DNA from: Gordionus sp. m RMFG-2023
Taxonomy: Eukaryota > Nematomorpha > Gordioida > Chordodea > Parachordodidae
Length of the DNA: 64,000 bases
NCBI RefSeq assembly: GCF_954871325.1
Contig: NC_088776.1
Span: 44,534,569 to 44,598,568, forward strand
Reading direction: 5' to 3'
Both the position numbers and the translations under genes were made by a program. Positions 47,871-60,659 of the stretch are shown here, piece after piece (position 1 is the first letter of the stretch; every line of letters starts with the position of its first letter). The notes under the pieces are model-generated. The model ran no database searches. It saw only the letters and a list, made by a program, of their open reading frames with translations, and was not told the origin of the DNA.

Positions 47871-48555
47871 ATAGAGTTCAAAAAATTTATGCGGGATTTG
47901 AAAAATATATCAAAATTAACATTTTAATAATACAATTCAGTTTATTTGTTGTATTTTTTCGATGACTTTATTTGTTTCAACAATGGTTTTTTTGTAAAAT
48001 CATATCAAGGTTTATGATTATTAACTCAGCTAAACCAAACCTGAAACGATTTGTTAAATATGTATTAACCGTTATTAAAGAGAATCTAAACTGAACCAAC
48101 CATTTTTAAAATTTTTATATATTGCATTATATGTCAGCTACCTAAATTAGCCTATAGAAGGGTTCTTAACTCTACCCTTATGGATATAATATGACGGACG
48201 AGAATCTTGTTTTTAATTAAGAAAAGGTTTTAACCAGTTGTTTGGGTAAAAAATATGTCAAATTCCCGTTCGTTCTGCGTTTCGGAACACGTTTCTAAAT
48301 ATAATTTTCTTTCTATTTTATTATACAAATTTTATTCATAAATCTTTTTAATATAGATAACTAAGAATTCATTAGTCTCTAACATTTAGATATATGCGAT
48401 GGCTTTAATATATTGAGTGTCAAAAAGTGCTGATCTCTATTTGGGGTACCACATATTTATAGAGAAACCAATATTTTTGATTTAATAGAAGCACCATAAT
48501 TTTGTCCTTCCTAAAAAACCAAAACCGTAAATTGAAGGTTTCTATATAAGATATT

Positions 48556-48735
48556 ATAGCGAATGCTTTACCGCAAATGCATTATCGCGAATGTATTATA
48601 GCGAACGCATTATCGCGAATGCATTATAGCGAGTATAATACAGCGAAAATATTATAGCGAATGCATTATCGCGAATGTATTAGCGCGAATGCATTATCGC
48701 AAATGTATTATCGCGAATTCATTGTCGCGAATGCA
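48556..48735 (+). repeat. ATTATCGCGAATGC array in copy L
   Basis: About a dozen units of 13-15 bp are based on ATTATCGCGAATGC and ATTATAGCGAATGC. The unit differs from the TATAGAGAAT unit mainly by G-to-C in the core (TATAGAGAAT, TATAGCGAAT), suggesting common descent. Its counterpart is at 58140-58320. Confidence 0.8.
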
Positions 48736-49680
48736 TTATCTCAAATGAATTACATCAGTTGCGATATCGGGAATGGAGTTTGATGAAAACTACAATTTTA
48801 TATTTATCGGCCTTTAGACAGACTTAGTTGAACCTAAAAATTAAGTTAAAGTCGGGCTTGGGTCTAAAAATTTTTTTTTTAAAATAGGGTTAAGGCTTTT
48901 GATTTTTTTGACTCAAAAAATATAAAATAGATTCTAAGCAATAAAATAGATTTTTCTAAAGATTAGGGTAAAGGAATTAAATTTTTATATTAATTGATTG
49001 TTTAATATGCGTTTAGATATATTTTTCAATTAAATTTGGGACAGGACAGGCTCAGGCTTAAAATTTAAAATTACGGCTAGGCTCCTAAAAATAAAGATTT
49101 TGGATGGAGCTTTGGCCGAAATAAATAAAATTTGCAAGGCACTAAGAAAAATTTTTTTATTTAAAACGAGCCAAACAGATAATTAGACCTCGGATTTATA
49201 TTATTCTTTGACAAAGCATGCTTTAATTAGTGAGGGATTTAGTATGGACTTGATAAGGATTTTTTGATAATAAATTTATATAAAGTTCTCTTATTGTTTA
49301 ATCAAAAAGACAAGGTCAAAGCTTATCACAACAAGACATAAAACAATGTTCGGCATCATATGTAGATTGTCGAATTGAATTGCTATCCATCTCAGTACTT
49401 AATTCGTGTAATCTTTGATGATGAAATTGCCACTATTGTGACTTAGGAATTGGGGAAAAATAGATTATTGATTTCCTTAATTGATTCTTGCTAAGTTCTT
49501 GCTTCCTGACGAGTCTATTTTCTAATTATGTGATCAAAGACAAAATTATATAAAATGGATTAGAAATATTATAAATATAAGTAGAGCTAAAATTGAATGA
49601 ATTGAACATGCCTCATATATTATTAAAAAATAACTTAGCTATTTTTAACACAAATTATAGTATATTTCCATTTCAGTTCA

Positions 49681-50838
49681 GTTGTTATATTTTATTAATC
49701 TGATGAATGTCATAAATTTTATTAGAGTGGCGATAATAGTAATTGGACGTTACTATTATCGCTGAAGATGAGAAAATTTAATGGAATAAAATATTTACTT
49801 TGTGAGTTGTACTTCAAGGAGTAGATACAACCCTAAAAAATCGAAAGGTGGAAAATATCTCTTTTTTACATTTTCTATGCCTTTATATTTTTTTAAATGT
49901 GTATTTTTCAAGACTAAAAGAGGTTTAGAAAGATTTAAAATAAAAGTTTTAAAGGCAATTGACGGATATTAAAATTAATTAAACAAGCTGAAGCGAACTT
50001 ATCATTTATGATTACACTTTTTACAGTAGAAAGCAAGGCTCTATAAAATATATATAAGAAAATTAAGATAACTGTCTCAGAGGAAGCGTAGATAATGAAA
50101 ATCCTTATGTTATGCTGGAAATAAAAATATTGTTTTAATCATGAAATTTTTTTTATTAAGAAACACCCACCCCTCCTCCCAACAGAAAAGTTTGAATAAA
50201 TAATTAGCCCTAATGATACGAAAAAATTTAAATATTAATGATAATTATATTTGCTTTCAGTTGTTATATTTTATTAATCTGATGAATGTCATAAATTTTA
50301 TTAGAGTGGCGATAATAGTAATTGGACGTTACTATTATCGCTGAAGATGAGAAAATTTAATGGAATAAAATATTTACTTTGTGAGTTGTACTTCAAGGAG
50401 TAGATACAACCCTAAAAAATCGAAAGGTGGAAAATATCTCTTTTTTACATTTTCTATGCCTTTATATTTTTTTAAATGTGTATTTTTCAAGACTAAAAGA
50501 GGTTTAGAAAGATTTAAAATAAAAGTTTTAAAGGCAATTGACGGATATTAAAATTAATTAAACAAGCTGAAGCGAACTTATCATTTATGATTACACTTTT
50601 TACAGTAGAAAGCAAGGCTCTATAAAATATATATAAGAAAATTAAGATAACTGTCTCAGAGGAAGCGTAGATAATGAAAATCCTTATGTTATGCTGGAAA
50701 TAAAAATATTGTTTTAATCATGAAATTTTTTTTATTAAGAAACACCCACCCCTCCTCCCAACAGAAAAGTTTGAATAAATAATTAGCCCTAATGATACGA
50801 AAAAATTTAAATATTAATGATAATTATATTTGCTTATA
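49681..50838 (+). repeat. 579-bp tandem duplication in copy L
   Basis: 49681-50259 and 50260-50838 appear identical by eye, apart from the join. Copy R has this segment once (about 56640-57215). The duplication is therefore recent and private to copy L, or an assembly error. Confidence 0.85.
49730..49762. repeat. Perfect hairpin inside the Mutator-like elements
   Basis: GCGATAATAGTAA and its exact complement are separated by a 7-base loop (TTGGACG). It is repeated at 50309-50341 through the duplication. The version in copy R (57140-57172) keeps both stems with a changed loop. Conservation across all three copies suggests it may be functional or simply young. Confidence 0.7.
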
Positions 50839-51739
50839 ACCAGATCCATAGACCGACTACCAATAATAAAAAGACGCTTAACCATTCAAACAATGTTAAA
50901 CAGGACTTTTTACCACAGGGGAAGGGGTTATAACTCATGATTGGCATTGAAATTAAAATGGGTAGTTTGTATTTGGAATTCCGTTGTTCTAATTTTGATG
51001 TGGTATAGGAAATGAGGAGAGTGGGGGAAGAAGGGGGTAGTATTATAATATATGATGAAAAATCTTTTGATAATTAGGTATTTGAAATAACTTCTAAGTG
51101 TAAAAGAGTTAGTAAAATATTGTGCAATCTGCTGCAAATATCAAGCTTCGATATTTTCTAAAGAAAGACATTACAATGCGATGGAAATCAATGTATATCA
51201 TGATACAACGCTTCTTATAATCATATGATAAAATACAAGCTTGTCTGTGAACCAACCATATTTAAACAAATTGGTATCAATAAATATAATCCCTATATGT
51301 AAATAAAAAATTTCTTATAAATATTAAAAGTCTGATCTTCGGAATGTTTAACAAGTTCAAAAAACCTATAAAAAACATTTTAAACTTTTTGATTCACCTT
51401 TCTCTACACTCCTAAGGAGTTTAGGCTTGTAATAAGAAATTTTTATTTTACTAAAAACAATTTAGAGAAAAAAGTGTATTATTTTAAATTTTGTCGATGT
51501 ATAATTTTTAGGTAAGGGTTTGAACTATCATTTTGTATTTTGTAAATTCAGATACAATTATTTTCGGACCTATGACGATTTTGACAGAAATTGATCCAAC
51601 CACCCCCTGGCCTTCCCTGCCTACCCTGTGAATATTAGACAGTGCTCTAGTGATCTTTTAACTAAACTTAATTTTGGTAAGGCGATAGTTTGATGGGTAT
51701 TGTTTTATTTTTTGTTATTATTTGAATTTAAAATCACTA

Positions 51740-52310
51740 ATTGAGTGCGTTTTATTAAATTTAAAAATCTGATTTTGCCAGAAATGCATCTGAATAAGTG
51801 TAGAATACCCACCCTTAATGTTGCGCAATCGGTTAATTTTAGTCAATTTTAAAACGGTTAGCCAAGTTTTTAGGTTAAAAAATCGGCTAAGCATAATTAG
51901 GCTTAGCATAAAAATAGGCGAAAACTAATTACTCAAAAATTAGGCATCGGCTAAGGAGCTCGGTTAATCGCCCGTCATATATCGTTACATAATAAATATA
52001 TAAAATAATTTTAATAAAGGCTAGGCTTAGTGTTGCATAACGCTGACGGGCGATTAGCTTAGCTCCCAGTCCCTACATTTTGTCTAATTAGTTTTAGGCA
52101 ATTTCTCGGTTAAGCCAAATTATGTTTAGTTAATTTTTAGGCTACTAACACTACTTATAAATTTCAGATTAATGTAAATTAAAATTTCTTCAGAGGTTCA
52201 ATATAAGATCTTCTGAAATTTATAGGGTGGGTATTCTACACATATTATAATGCATTTTCTGCAAAATCAGATTTAAAATTTAATAAAACGCGCTCATTTA
52301 TGATTTAAAA
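51740..52310. repeat. Nested inverted repeat in copy L
   Basis: GCGTTTTATTAAATTTAAAA, AATCTGATTTTGC and GTGTAGAATACCCACCC on the left reappear inverted at about 52215-52300. An inner hairpin pair lies closer in: GGTTAATCGCCCGTCA near 51962 and TGACGGGCGATTAGC near 52044. It is probably an older foldback element or MITE carried by the host element. It is duplicated in copy R. Confidence 0.7.
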
Positions 52311-53029
52311 TGAAAAAATAGAACAAAATAAAATTATAATACAAAAATATTTTGGCGCAATCGTATGAAATTCCCAGGGTAGATTCTCTTCGGAATTGGT
52401 AAAATCAGATTTATTAGGGAAATTATAAAAGCGCACTATAAATCAGAAACCTACAGGCCCGACCTTAAACTCGGGCCGTATTTTAATTTTTTTAAATACA
52501 CATGCCGGATAAAAAAAAAGCTTTTTTTGAAAAACTCGAGCCGGGCCATTTATTTTAAAACCAAACATTTTAAATCACCATTATAATCTAGGCAAATTAA
52601 AAATATATAATATATTTTTAAAAAATCGGGGCCGGGCCAAGCAGATTAAAATAATGCACAAAGCAACTAAATATTGATAAAATTTTCTAAAACAATTGGC
52701 GTAAGGCTGGCTTTGTTGCTAATAGTTTTTTTTTTAAATGGCTACTCTACTAGTTAAAGCAAAGCACTAATAGAAACTGATAAAGAAGGAAATATTTTCA
52801 TAATTTTAACATTACTAGTTGAGCGTATTTTAAAAAAAAAATAACAACAGGAAACTTAAAAATATTATCATAATTATTCATAAGCAATACAAATCAGGAA
52901 CGTGAATAATTTTTTTTAAGATTATTTTTTCCCTTTTTTTATTCAAGGGTTCCGAGAATTTATATGACGGCATCTGGCTTGTTTTTTTGAGATAATTTAT
53001 TTCTAAAATAATACTTAATTCATTTTCTA

Positions 53030-53530
53030 TAAAATCATTCTCTATAAAATTCTATAAAATTATTCTCTATAAAATCCTTCTCTATAAAATAATTCTCTCT
53101 CAAACAATTCTCTGTAAAATATTCTCTATAAAACAATTCTCTGTAAAATATTCTCTATAAAATCATTCTCTATAAACGAGATTCTCTACAAAATCATTCT
53201 CTATAAATGAGATTCTCTATAAATGAGATTCTCTATAAACGACATTCTCTATAATTGTTTTCTCTTTAAAAGTTTCTCTATAAAATAAATTCTCTATAAA
53301 ATCATTCTCTATAAACGATATTCTCTACAAAATCATTCTCTATAAATGAGATTCTCTATAAACGACATTCTCTATAATTGTTTTCTCTTTAAAAGTTTCT
53401 CTATAAAATAAATTCTCTATAAAATCATTCTCTATAAACGATATTCTTTATAAACGACATTCTCTACAATTGTTTTCTCTATAAAAGTTTCTCTATATTT
53501 GCATTCTCTATAAAAGATTCTCTGTAAAGA
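53030..53530 (-). repeat. TATAGAGAAT array, inner side of copy L
   Basis: ATTCTCTATAAA units (reverse of the outer array) run to the terminus at 53539. A larger period is visible: a block of about 125 bp containing ATTCTCTATAATTGTTTTCT and CTTTAAAAGTTTC occurs at least twice (53240, 53365). Confidence 0.8.
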
Positions 53531-53548
53531 CGGGATACCAAAAAATTG

Positions 53549-53714
53549 AAAAGATATTAAAATTTCCATATTTGTAATGTTATTATAATATTATTTCTCT
53601 AAAAAAAGCAATAAATCAATCAAATATCTCATTAATCATTTTCTTTATTTTTATTTTCAATGTTATTTTTTAGCCTTTCGTATTACCAAGCCTTTCGACT
53701 TATAGACCTACCCT
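53549..53714. other. Unique spacer between the two inverted elements
   Basis: 166 bases that match neither arm, bounded by the two target duplications. If both insertions are independent, this is original host DNA. The pre-insertion locus would read from left of 47364, through this spacer, to right of 59748. Confidence 0.65.
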
Positions 53715-53729
53715 CTTTATTGTGGTCCC

Positions 53730-54115
53730 GTCTTTACAGAGAATCTTTTATAGAGAATGCAAATATAGAGAAACTTTTATAGAGATGTAGAGAATGTCGT
53801 TTATAAAGAATATCGTTTTTAGAGAATGATTTTATAGAGAATTTATTTTATAGAGAAACTTTTAAAGAGAAAACAATTATAGAGAATGTCGTTTATAGAG
53901 AATCTCATTTATAGAGAATGATTTTATAGAGAATGATTTTATATAGAATGTCGTTTATAGAGAATGATGTTATAGAGAATATTTTACAGAGAATTATTTT
54001 ATAGAGAATTTTTACAGAGAATTGTTTTAGAGAGAATTATTTTATAGAGAAGGATTTTATAGAGAATAATTTTATTGAAGAATTTTATAGAGAATGATTT
54101 TATCGAAAATGAATC
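53730..54115 (+). repeat. TATAGAGAAT array, inner side of copy R
   Basis: About 24 units of TTTATAGAGAATG type, some as TTACAGAGAATTG. Inverted counterpart of 53030-53530, with a different number and order of units. Confidence 0.8.
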
Positions 54116-54615
54116 AAGTATTATTTAAAAAAAAACAAGCCAGATGCCGTCATATAAATTCTCAGAACCCTTGAATAAAAAAAGGGAAAAAATAATCTTA
54201 AAAAAATTATTCACGTTCCTGATTTGTATTGCTTATGAATAATTATGATAATATTTTTAAGTTTCCTGTTGTTATTTTTTTTTAAAATACGCTGAACAAT
54301 TAGAAGTAGTAATGCTAAAATTATGAAAATGTTTCCTTCTTTATCAGTTTCTATTAGTGCTTTGCTTTAACTAGTAGAGTAACCATTTAAAAAAACTATT
54401 AGCAACAAAGCCAGCCTTACGCCAATTGTTTTAGAAAATTTTGTCAATATTTAGTTGCTTTGTGCATTATTTTAATCTGCTTGGCCCGGCCCCGATTTTT
54501 TAAAAATATATTATATATTTTTAATTTGCCTAGATAATAATGGTGATTTAAAATATTTGGTTTTAAAATATATGGCCCGGCCCGAGTTTTTAAAAAAAAA
54601 GCTTTTTTTGACCCG

Positions 54616-55004
<389 letters not shown>

Positions 55005-55239
55005 TGTATTTAAAAAAATAAAATTTTACGCTCGGCCCGGGTATATTTAAAAAAATTAAAATACGGCCCGGGTTTAAGGTCGGGCCTGTAGGTCTCTGAT
55101 TTATAGTGCACTTTTATAATTTCCCTAATAAATCTGATTTTACCAATTCCGAAGAGAATCTACCCTGGGAATTTCATACGATTGCGCCAAAATATTTTTG
55201 TATTTAATAATTTTATTTTGTTCTATTTTTTCATTTTAA

Positions 55240-55810
55240 ATCATAAATGAGCGCGTTTTATTAAATTTTAAATCTGATTTTGCAGAAAATGCATTATAAT
55301 ATGTGTAGAATACCCACCCTATAAATTTCAGAAGATCTTATATTGAACCTCTGAAGAAATTTTAATTTACATTAATCTGAAATTTATAAGTAGTGTTAGT
55401 AGCCTAAAAATTAGCTAAACATAATTTGGCTTAACCGAGAAATTGCCTAAAACTAATTAGACAAAATGTAGGGACTGGGAGCTAGGCTAATCGCCCGTCA
55501 GCGTTATGCAACACTAAGCCTAGCCTTTATTAAAATTATTTTATATATTTATTATGTAACGATATATGACGGGCGATTAACCGAGCTCCTTAGCCGATGC
55601 CTAATTTTTGAGTAATTAGTTTTCGCCTATTTTTATGCTAAGCCTAATTATGCTTAGCCGATTTTTTAACCTAAAAACTTGGCTAACCGTTTTAAAATTG
55701 CCTAAAATTAACCGATTGCGCAACATTAAGGGTGGGTATTCTACACTTATTCAGATGCATTTCTGGCAAAATCAGATTTTTAAATTTAATAAAACGCACT
55801 CAATTAGTGA
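55240..55810. repeat. Nested inverted repeat in copy R
   Basis: The same structure as 51740-52310, inverted with the whole element, with few differences. Confidence 0.7.
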
Positions 55811-58139
55811 TTTTAAATTCAAATAATAACAAAAAATAAAACAATACCCATCAAACTATCGCCTTACCAAAATTAAGTTTAGTTAAAAGATCACTAGAGT
55901 ACTACTGTCTATTATTCACAGGGTAGGCAGGAAAGACCAGGGGGTGGTTGGATCAATTTCTGTCAAAATCTTCATAGGTCCGAAAATAATTGTATTAATT
56001 TACAAAATACAAAATGATAGTTCAAACCCTTACCTAAAATTTATACATTGACAAAATTTAAAATAATACACTTTTTCTATAAATTGATTTTAGTAAAATG
56101 AAAATTTCTTATTACAAGCCTAAACTCCTTAGCAGTGTAGAGAAAGATAAATCAAAAGTTTAAAATGTTTTTTATAGGTTTTATCAGACTTTTAATATTT
56201 ATAAGTTTATATAAATATAGGGATTATATTTATTGATACCAATTTGTTTAAATATGGTTGGTTCACAGACAAACTTGTATTTCATCATATGATTATAAGA
56301 AGCTTTTTATCATGATATACACTGATTTTTATCGCATTGTAATGTCTTTCTTTAGAAAATATCGAAGCTTGCTATTTGCAGCAGATTCCACAAATACCTA
56401 ATTATCAAAAGATTTTGCATCATATATTATAATACTACCCCCTTCTTCCCCCACTCCCCTCATTTCCTATACCACATCAAAATTAGAACAACGGAATTCC
56501 AAATACAAACTACCCATTTTAATTTCAATGCCAATCTTGAGTTATAACCCCTTCCCCTGTGGTAAAAGATCCTGTTTAACATTGTTTGAATGGTTAAGCG
56601 TCTTTTTATTATTGGTAGTCGGTCTATAGATCTGGTTATAAGCAAGTATAATTATCATTAATATTTAAATTTCTTCGTATCATTGGGGCTAATTATTTAT
56701 TCAAACTTTCCTGTTGGGAGGGGGGGGGGGAGGTGGGTGTTTCTTAATAAAAAAAATTTCATGATTAAAGCAATATTTTTATTTACCAGCATAACATAAG
56801 GATTTTCATTATCTACGCTTCCTACGACAGATATCTTACTTTTCTTATATATTTTTTATAGGGCCTTGCTTTCTACTGTAAAAAGTGGAATCATAAATGA
56901 TAAGTTCGCTTCAGCTTGTTTAATTAATTTTAATATCCGTCAATTGCCTTTAAAACTTTTATTTTAAATCTTTCTAAACCTCTTTTAGTCTTGAAGAATA
57001 CACATTTAAAAAAATATGAAGGCATAGAAAATGTAAAAAAGAGATATTTTCCACCTTTCGATTTTTTAGGATTGTATCTACTCCTTGAAGTACAACTCAC
57101 AAAGTAAATATTTTATTCCATTAAATTTTCTCATCTTCAGCGATAATAGTAATGTCCAATTACTATTATCGCCACTCTAATAAAATTTTGACATTCATTA
57201 GATTAATATAATATAGCAACTGAACTGAAATGGAAAAATACTATAATTTGTGTTAAAAATAGCTAAGTTATTTTTAATAATATATGAGGCATGTTCAATT
57301 CATTCAATTTTAGTTCTACTTATATTTATTATATTTCTATATCCATTTTTATACAATTTTGTCTTTGATCACATAATCAGAAAAAAGCGTCAGGAATCAA
57401 GAACTCAGCAAGAATCAATTAAGGAAATCAATCATCTATTTTTTCCCCAATTCCTGAGTCACAATAGTGGCAATTTCATCATCAGAGATTACACGAATTA
57501 AGTACTGAGATGGATAGCATCAATTCGACAATCTATATATAATGCTGAATATTGTTTCATGTCTTGCTGTGATAAGCTTTGACCTTGTATTTTTGATTAA
57601 ACAATAAGAGAACTTTATAAATTTATTATCAAAAAATGCTTATCAAGTCCATACTAAATCCCTCACTAATTAAAGCATGCATTGTCAAAGAATAATATAA
57701 ATCCGAGGTCTAATTATTTGGGCTCAATGTTTTAAATAAAACTTTTTTTCTTAGTGCCTTGCAAATTTTATTTATTTCGGTCAAAGCACCATCCAAAATC
57801 TTTATTTTTAGGAGCCTAGCCATAATTTTAAATTTTAGGCCTGAGCCTGCCCTGTCCCAAATTTAATTGAAAAATATAACTAAACGCATATTTAAACAAT
57901 CTATTAATATAAAAATTTAATTCCTTTACCCTAATCTTTAGAGAAATCTATTTTATTGCTTAGAATCTTTTTTATATTTTTGAGTCAAAAAAATCAAAAG
58001 CCTTAACCCTATTTTTTTTAAAAAATAGACCTAAGCCCGACTTTAACTTAATTTCCAGGTTCTACTAAGTCTGTCTAAAGGCCGATAAATATAAAATTGT
58101 CGTTTTCATCAAACTCCATTCCCGATATCGCAACTGATG

Positions 58140-58320
58140 TAATTCATTTAAGATAATGCGTTCGCGACAATGAATTCGCTATAATACATTTGCGATATTG
58201 CATTCGCGCTAATACATTCGCGATAATGCATTCGCTATAATATTTTCGCTGTATTATACTCGCTATAATGCATTCGCGGTAATGCGCTCGCTATAATACA
58301 TTCGCGATAATATTCGCTAT
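58140..58320 (-). repeat. GCGAAT array in copy R
   Basis: GCATTCGCGATAAT-type units, the counterpart of 48556-48735 with several substitutions and a different unit order. Confidence 0.8.
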
Positions 58321-59019
58321 AATATCTTATATAGAAACCTTCAATTGACGGTTTTGGTTTTTTAGGGAGGACAAAATTATGGTGCTTCTATTAAATCAAA
58401 AATATTGGTTGTGGAACCCCAAATACAGATCGGCACTTTTCGACATTCAATATATTAAAGCCATCGCATACATTTAAATGTGTATTATTAGAGATTAATG
58501 AATTCTTAGTTATCTATATTAAAAAGATTTATGAATAAAATTTGTATAATAAAATAGAAAGAAAATTATATTTAGAAACGTGTACGCAAAACGATCGGGA
58601 ATGTGACATATTTTTTACCCAAACAACGGGTTAATACCTTTTCTTAATTAAAATTAGAATCAAGATTCTCGTCCGTCATATTATATCCATAAGGGTAAAG
58701 TTAAGAACCCTTCTATAGGCTAATTTAGGTAGCTGACATATAAATGCAATATATAAAAATTTTAAAAATGGTTGGTTCAGTTTAGATTCTCTTTAATAAC
58801 GGTTAATACATATTTAACAAATCGTTTCAGGTTTGGTTTAGCTGAATTAAAATCAAGCTAAACCTTGATATGAACTAAAAAGATTTTACAAAAAAACCAT
58901 TGTTGAAACAAATAAAGTCATCGAAAAAATACAACAAATAAACTGAATTGTATTATTAAAATGTTAATTTTGATATATTTTTCAAATCTGCATAAATATT
59001 TTGGACTCTATAATTGTCC

Positions 59020-59740
59020 CATATATAATATTTCTCTATAAAATCTAGATCTAGAAAATAATTATTCTCTACAAAATAATTCTCTACAATGTAATTCTCT
59101 ACAAAATAATTCTCTACAATGTAATTCTCTACAAAATAATTCTCTATAAAAGTAATTATCTTTAAAATCATTCTCTATAAACAACATTCTCTATAAAATC
59201 ATTCTCTTTGAAGTCATTCTCTATTATGGACCTTCTCTATTATGGACCTTCTCTATTATGGACCTTCTCTATTATGGACCTTCTCTATTATGGACCTTCT
59301 CTATTATGGACCTTCTCTATTATGGACCTTCTCTATTATGGACCTTCTCTATAAAATAATTCTATTTAAAATCATTCTCTATAATCGACATTCTCTATAA
59401 AACCATTCTCTATAAACGGCATTCTCTATAAAATCATTCTTTATAAATATTCTCTATAAAAATTATTCTCTAAATAAAACATTCTCTATAAAACATTCTC
59501 TATAAAACATTTTCTATAAAACATTCTCTATAAAACATTCTCTATAAAACATTCTCTATAAAACATTCTCTATATAACATTCTCTATAAAACATTCTCTA
59601 TAAAACATTCTCTATAAAACATTCTCTATAAACTACACTCTCTATAAAACAATTCTCTATAAATTTATTCTCTGTAATTGTTTTCTCTATAAATGTTTCT
59701 CTATAAAATACATTCTGTATAATGGTTTCTCTATAAAGAC
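59020..59740 (-). repeat. TATAGAGAAT array, outer side of copy R
   Basis: CATTCTCTATAAAA units run to the terminus. The array is longer than its partner in copy L (about 720 against 500 bp) because of two local expansions: AACATTCTCTATAA repeated about a dozen times (59480-59630) and the 16-mer array at 59215-59346. Confidence 0.85.
59215..59346 (-). repeat. 16-bp tandem expansion private to copy R
   Basis: About eight exact copies of CTCTATTATGGACCTT. Copy L has this unit once (GGTCCTTAATAGAGAA near 47656). Confidence 0.9.
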
Positions 59741-59849
59741 GTGGAACCCTTTATTGTTATTTAATATATTTCATTTTGATATTGTATATATTATTTTATT
59801 TCTAAATTGAAACCGTTTTTAAATAAAATTATTCCCAAATTTTTTTGTG

Positions 59850-59887
59850 GAAATTATGTGGGGGGGGGGCCCTTGTCTACGCCACTG
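59850..59887. mobile_element. CAGTGGCGTAG-type element end
   Basis: Read backward from 59887: CAGTGGCGTAGACAAGGG followed by a run of C/G. The partner end is not visible within the short stretch before copy R, so the element may have been split by the large insertions, or may simply be decayed. Confidence 0.45.
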
Positions 59888-59899
59888 TAAACATAAATT

Positions 59900-60440
59900 G
59901 TTTGCGAATCATTTAGGCATGATCTTATAGATAAAAAAAATTCTCACTTTTTCTATATTAAAGATACAACAGATAAATGCTATCCTGAAAAATTGCAAAA
60001 AGCGGACATAGGCCATTATAATACTCACAGGACGATTATCAAGCACTTATTTGAAAGAAATATATGTTCTTATCTAAATTCCTAGGTATGCTTCAAAATT
60101 AAATTATTTAAAATCAAATTGACATCATTATTTTATCTTTCTATTTTACAGTAATATGGCATTATTTCAGACCTTTACATGATTGTTCCTCCAAGGTTAT
60201 TCCAAAATCGGATTATCTTGAAGCTAAATATTCAACATCAACATGTAAAAATAAGATCATTTTGACAGTCTAGCAAATGTTATTCATTATTTTCGCCTCA
60301 AGCATAGGAGATAATTTTATTTGTTCAATTTTTGGATAAAAACATTGGATCTTCCGAGAATTCCGATTTTAGCAGAAATATCTTGCGTGCTCCAACTATA
60401 AGCACTCAGCGAGCGTGTATCACCTTGGATTTAATTTTGT
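59900..60440 (+). pseudogene. hAT remnant with BED-like N-terminus and C-terminal piece
   Basis: 59919-60085 reads HDLIDKKNSHFFYIKDTTDK and then KCYPEKLQKADIGHYNTHR, ending HLFERNI. The C...H...H(L)F spacing is that of a decayed BED zinc finger. 60345-60430 reads LPRIPILAEISCVLQL and then ALSERVYHLG, which resembles the hAT dimerisation region (LAxIAxxxL...SERxFS). The middle of the transposase is missing. Confidence 0.45.
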
Positions 60441-60659
60441 TTCTTTTAAATCTAAATAAATATTTTTACAAATGATTATGACCTAATTAAATCGTTAGAG
60501 TTATTTTATAAATGCAAATTCAAAATATACCTAATAAATTTTATGTCGAAAAGATTTTCCCAATAAATTACTGTTAAATAAATTTTTTAAAACGGCCTTA
60601 TTAGAATTTTGGCCAAAATAATATTATGTAAGCCTGAAGATTTTGCTCATAGGTTACAG

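Larger units (their letters stand above)
47364..53539 (+). mobile_element. Giant non-autonomous Mutator-like element, copy L
   Basis: Left terminus GGTTCCACGTCTTTATAGAG; right terminus, read backward, GGTATCCCGTCTTTACAGAG. An exact 9-bp direct repeat AAAAAATTG flanks it (47355-47363 and 53540-53548). Nine-base duplications and long repeat-rich termini are typical of Mutator-like elements (MULEs), hence the tentative call. The 6176-bp body has subterminal TATAGAGAAT arrays at both sides, a GCGAAT array, a decayed GGCCC-type MITE (about 48820-49200), a 579-bp tandem duplication, a perfect hairpin and a nested inverted repeat. No coding sequence is supported, so it would depend on an enzyme encoded elsewhere. 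Confidence 0.75.

Noticed and set aside
47715-47927. Open frame with FVENYIVENY repeats, and its mirror at 58956-59171
   Set aside because: It is a translation of the TATAGAGAAT array; the unit length happens to be compatible with an open frame.
51718-51909. 63-codon frame present almost identically at 55635-55826
   Set aside because: The match arises because the two positions are the inverted copies of one element. Composition is typical of the non-coding surroundings and the frame lies in a nested inverted repeat.
47364-53539. Helitron (hairpin near an end)
   Set aside because: The hairpin is internal, inverted termini exist, and a 9-bp target duplication is present; Helitrons have none of these.
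57250-57501. 83-codon hydrophobic open frame
   Set aside because: The corresponding stretch in copy L (about 49420-49650) does not preserve it, and the hydrophobic part is driven by T-rich sequence.
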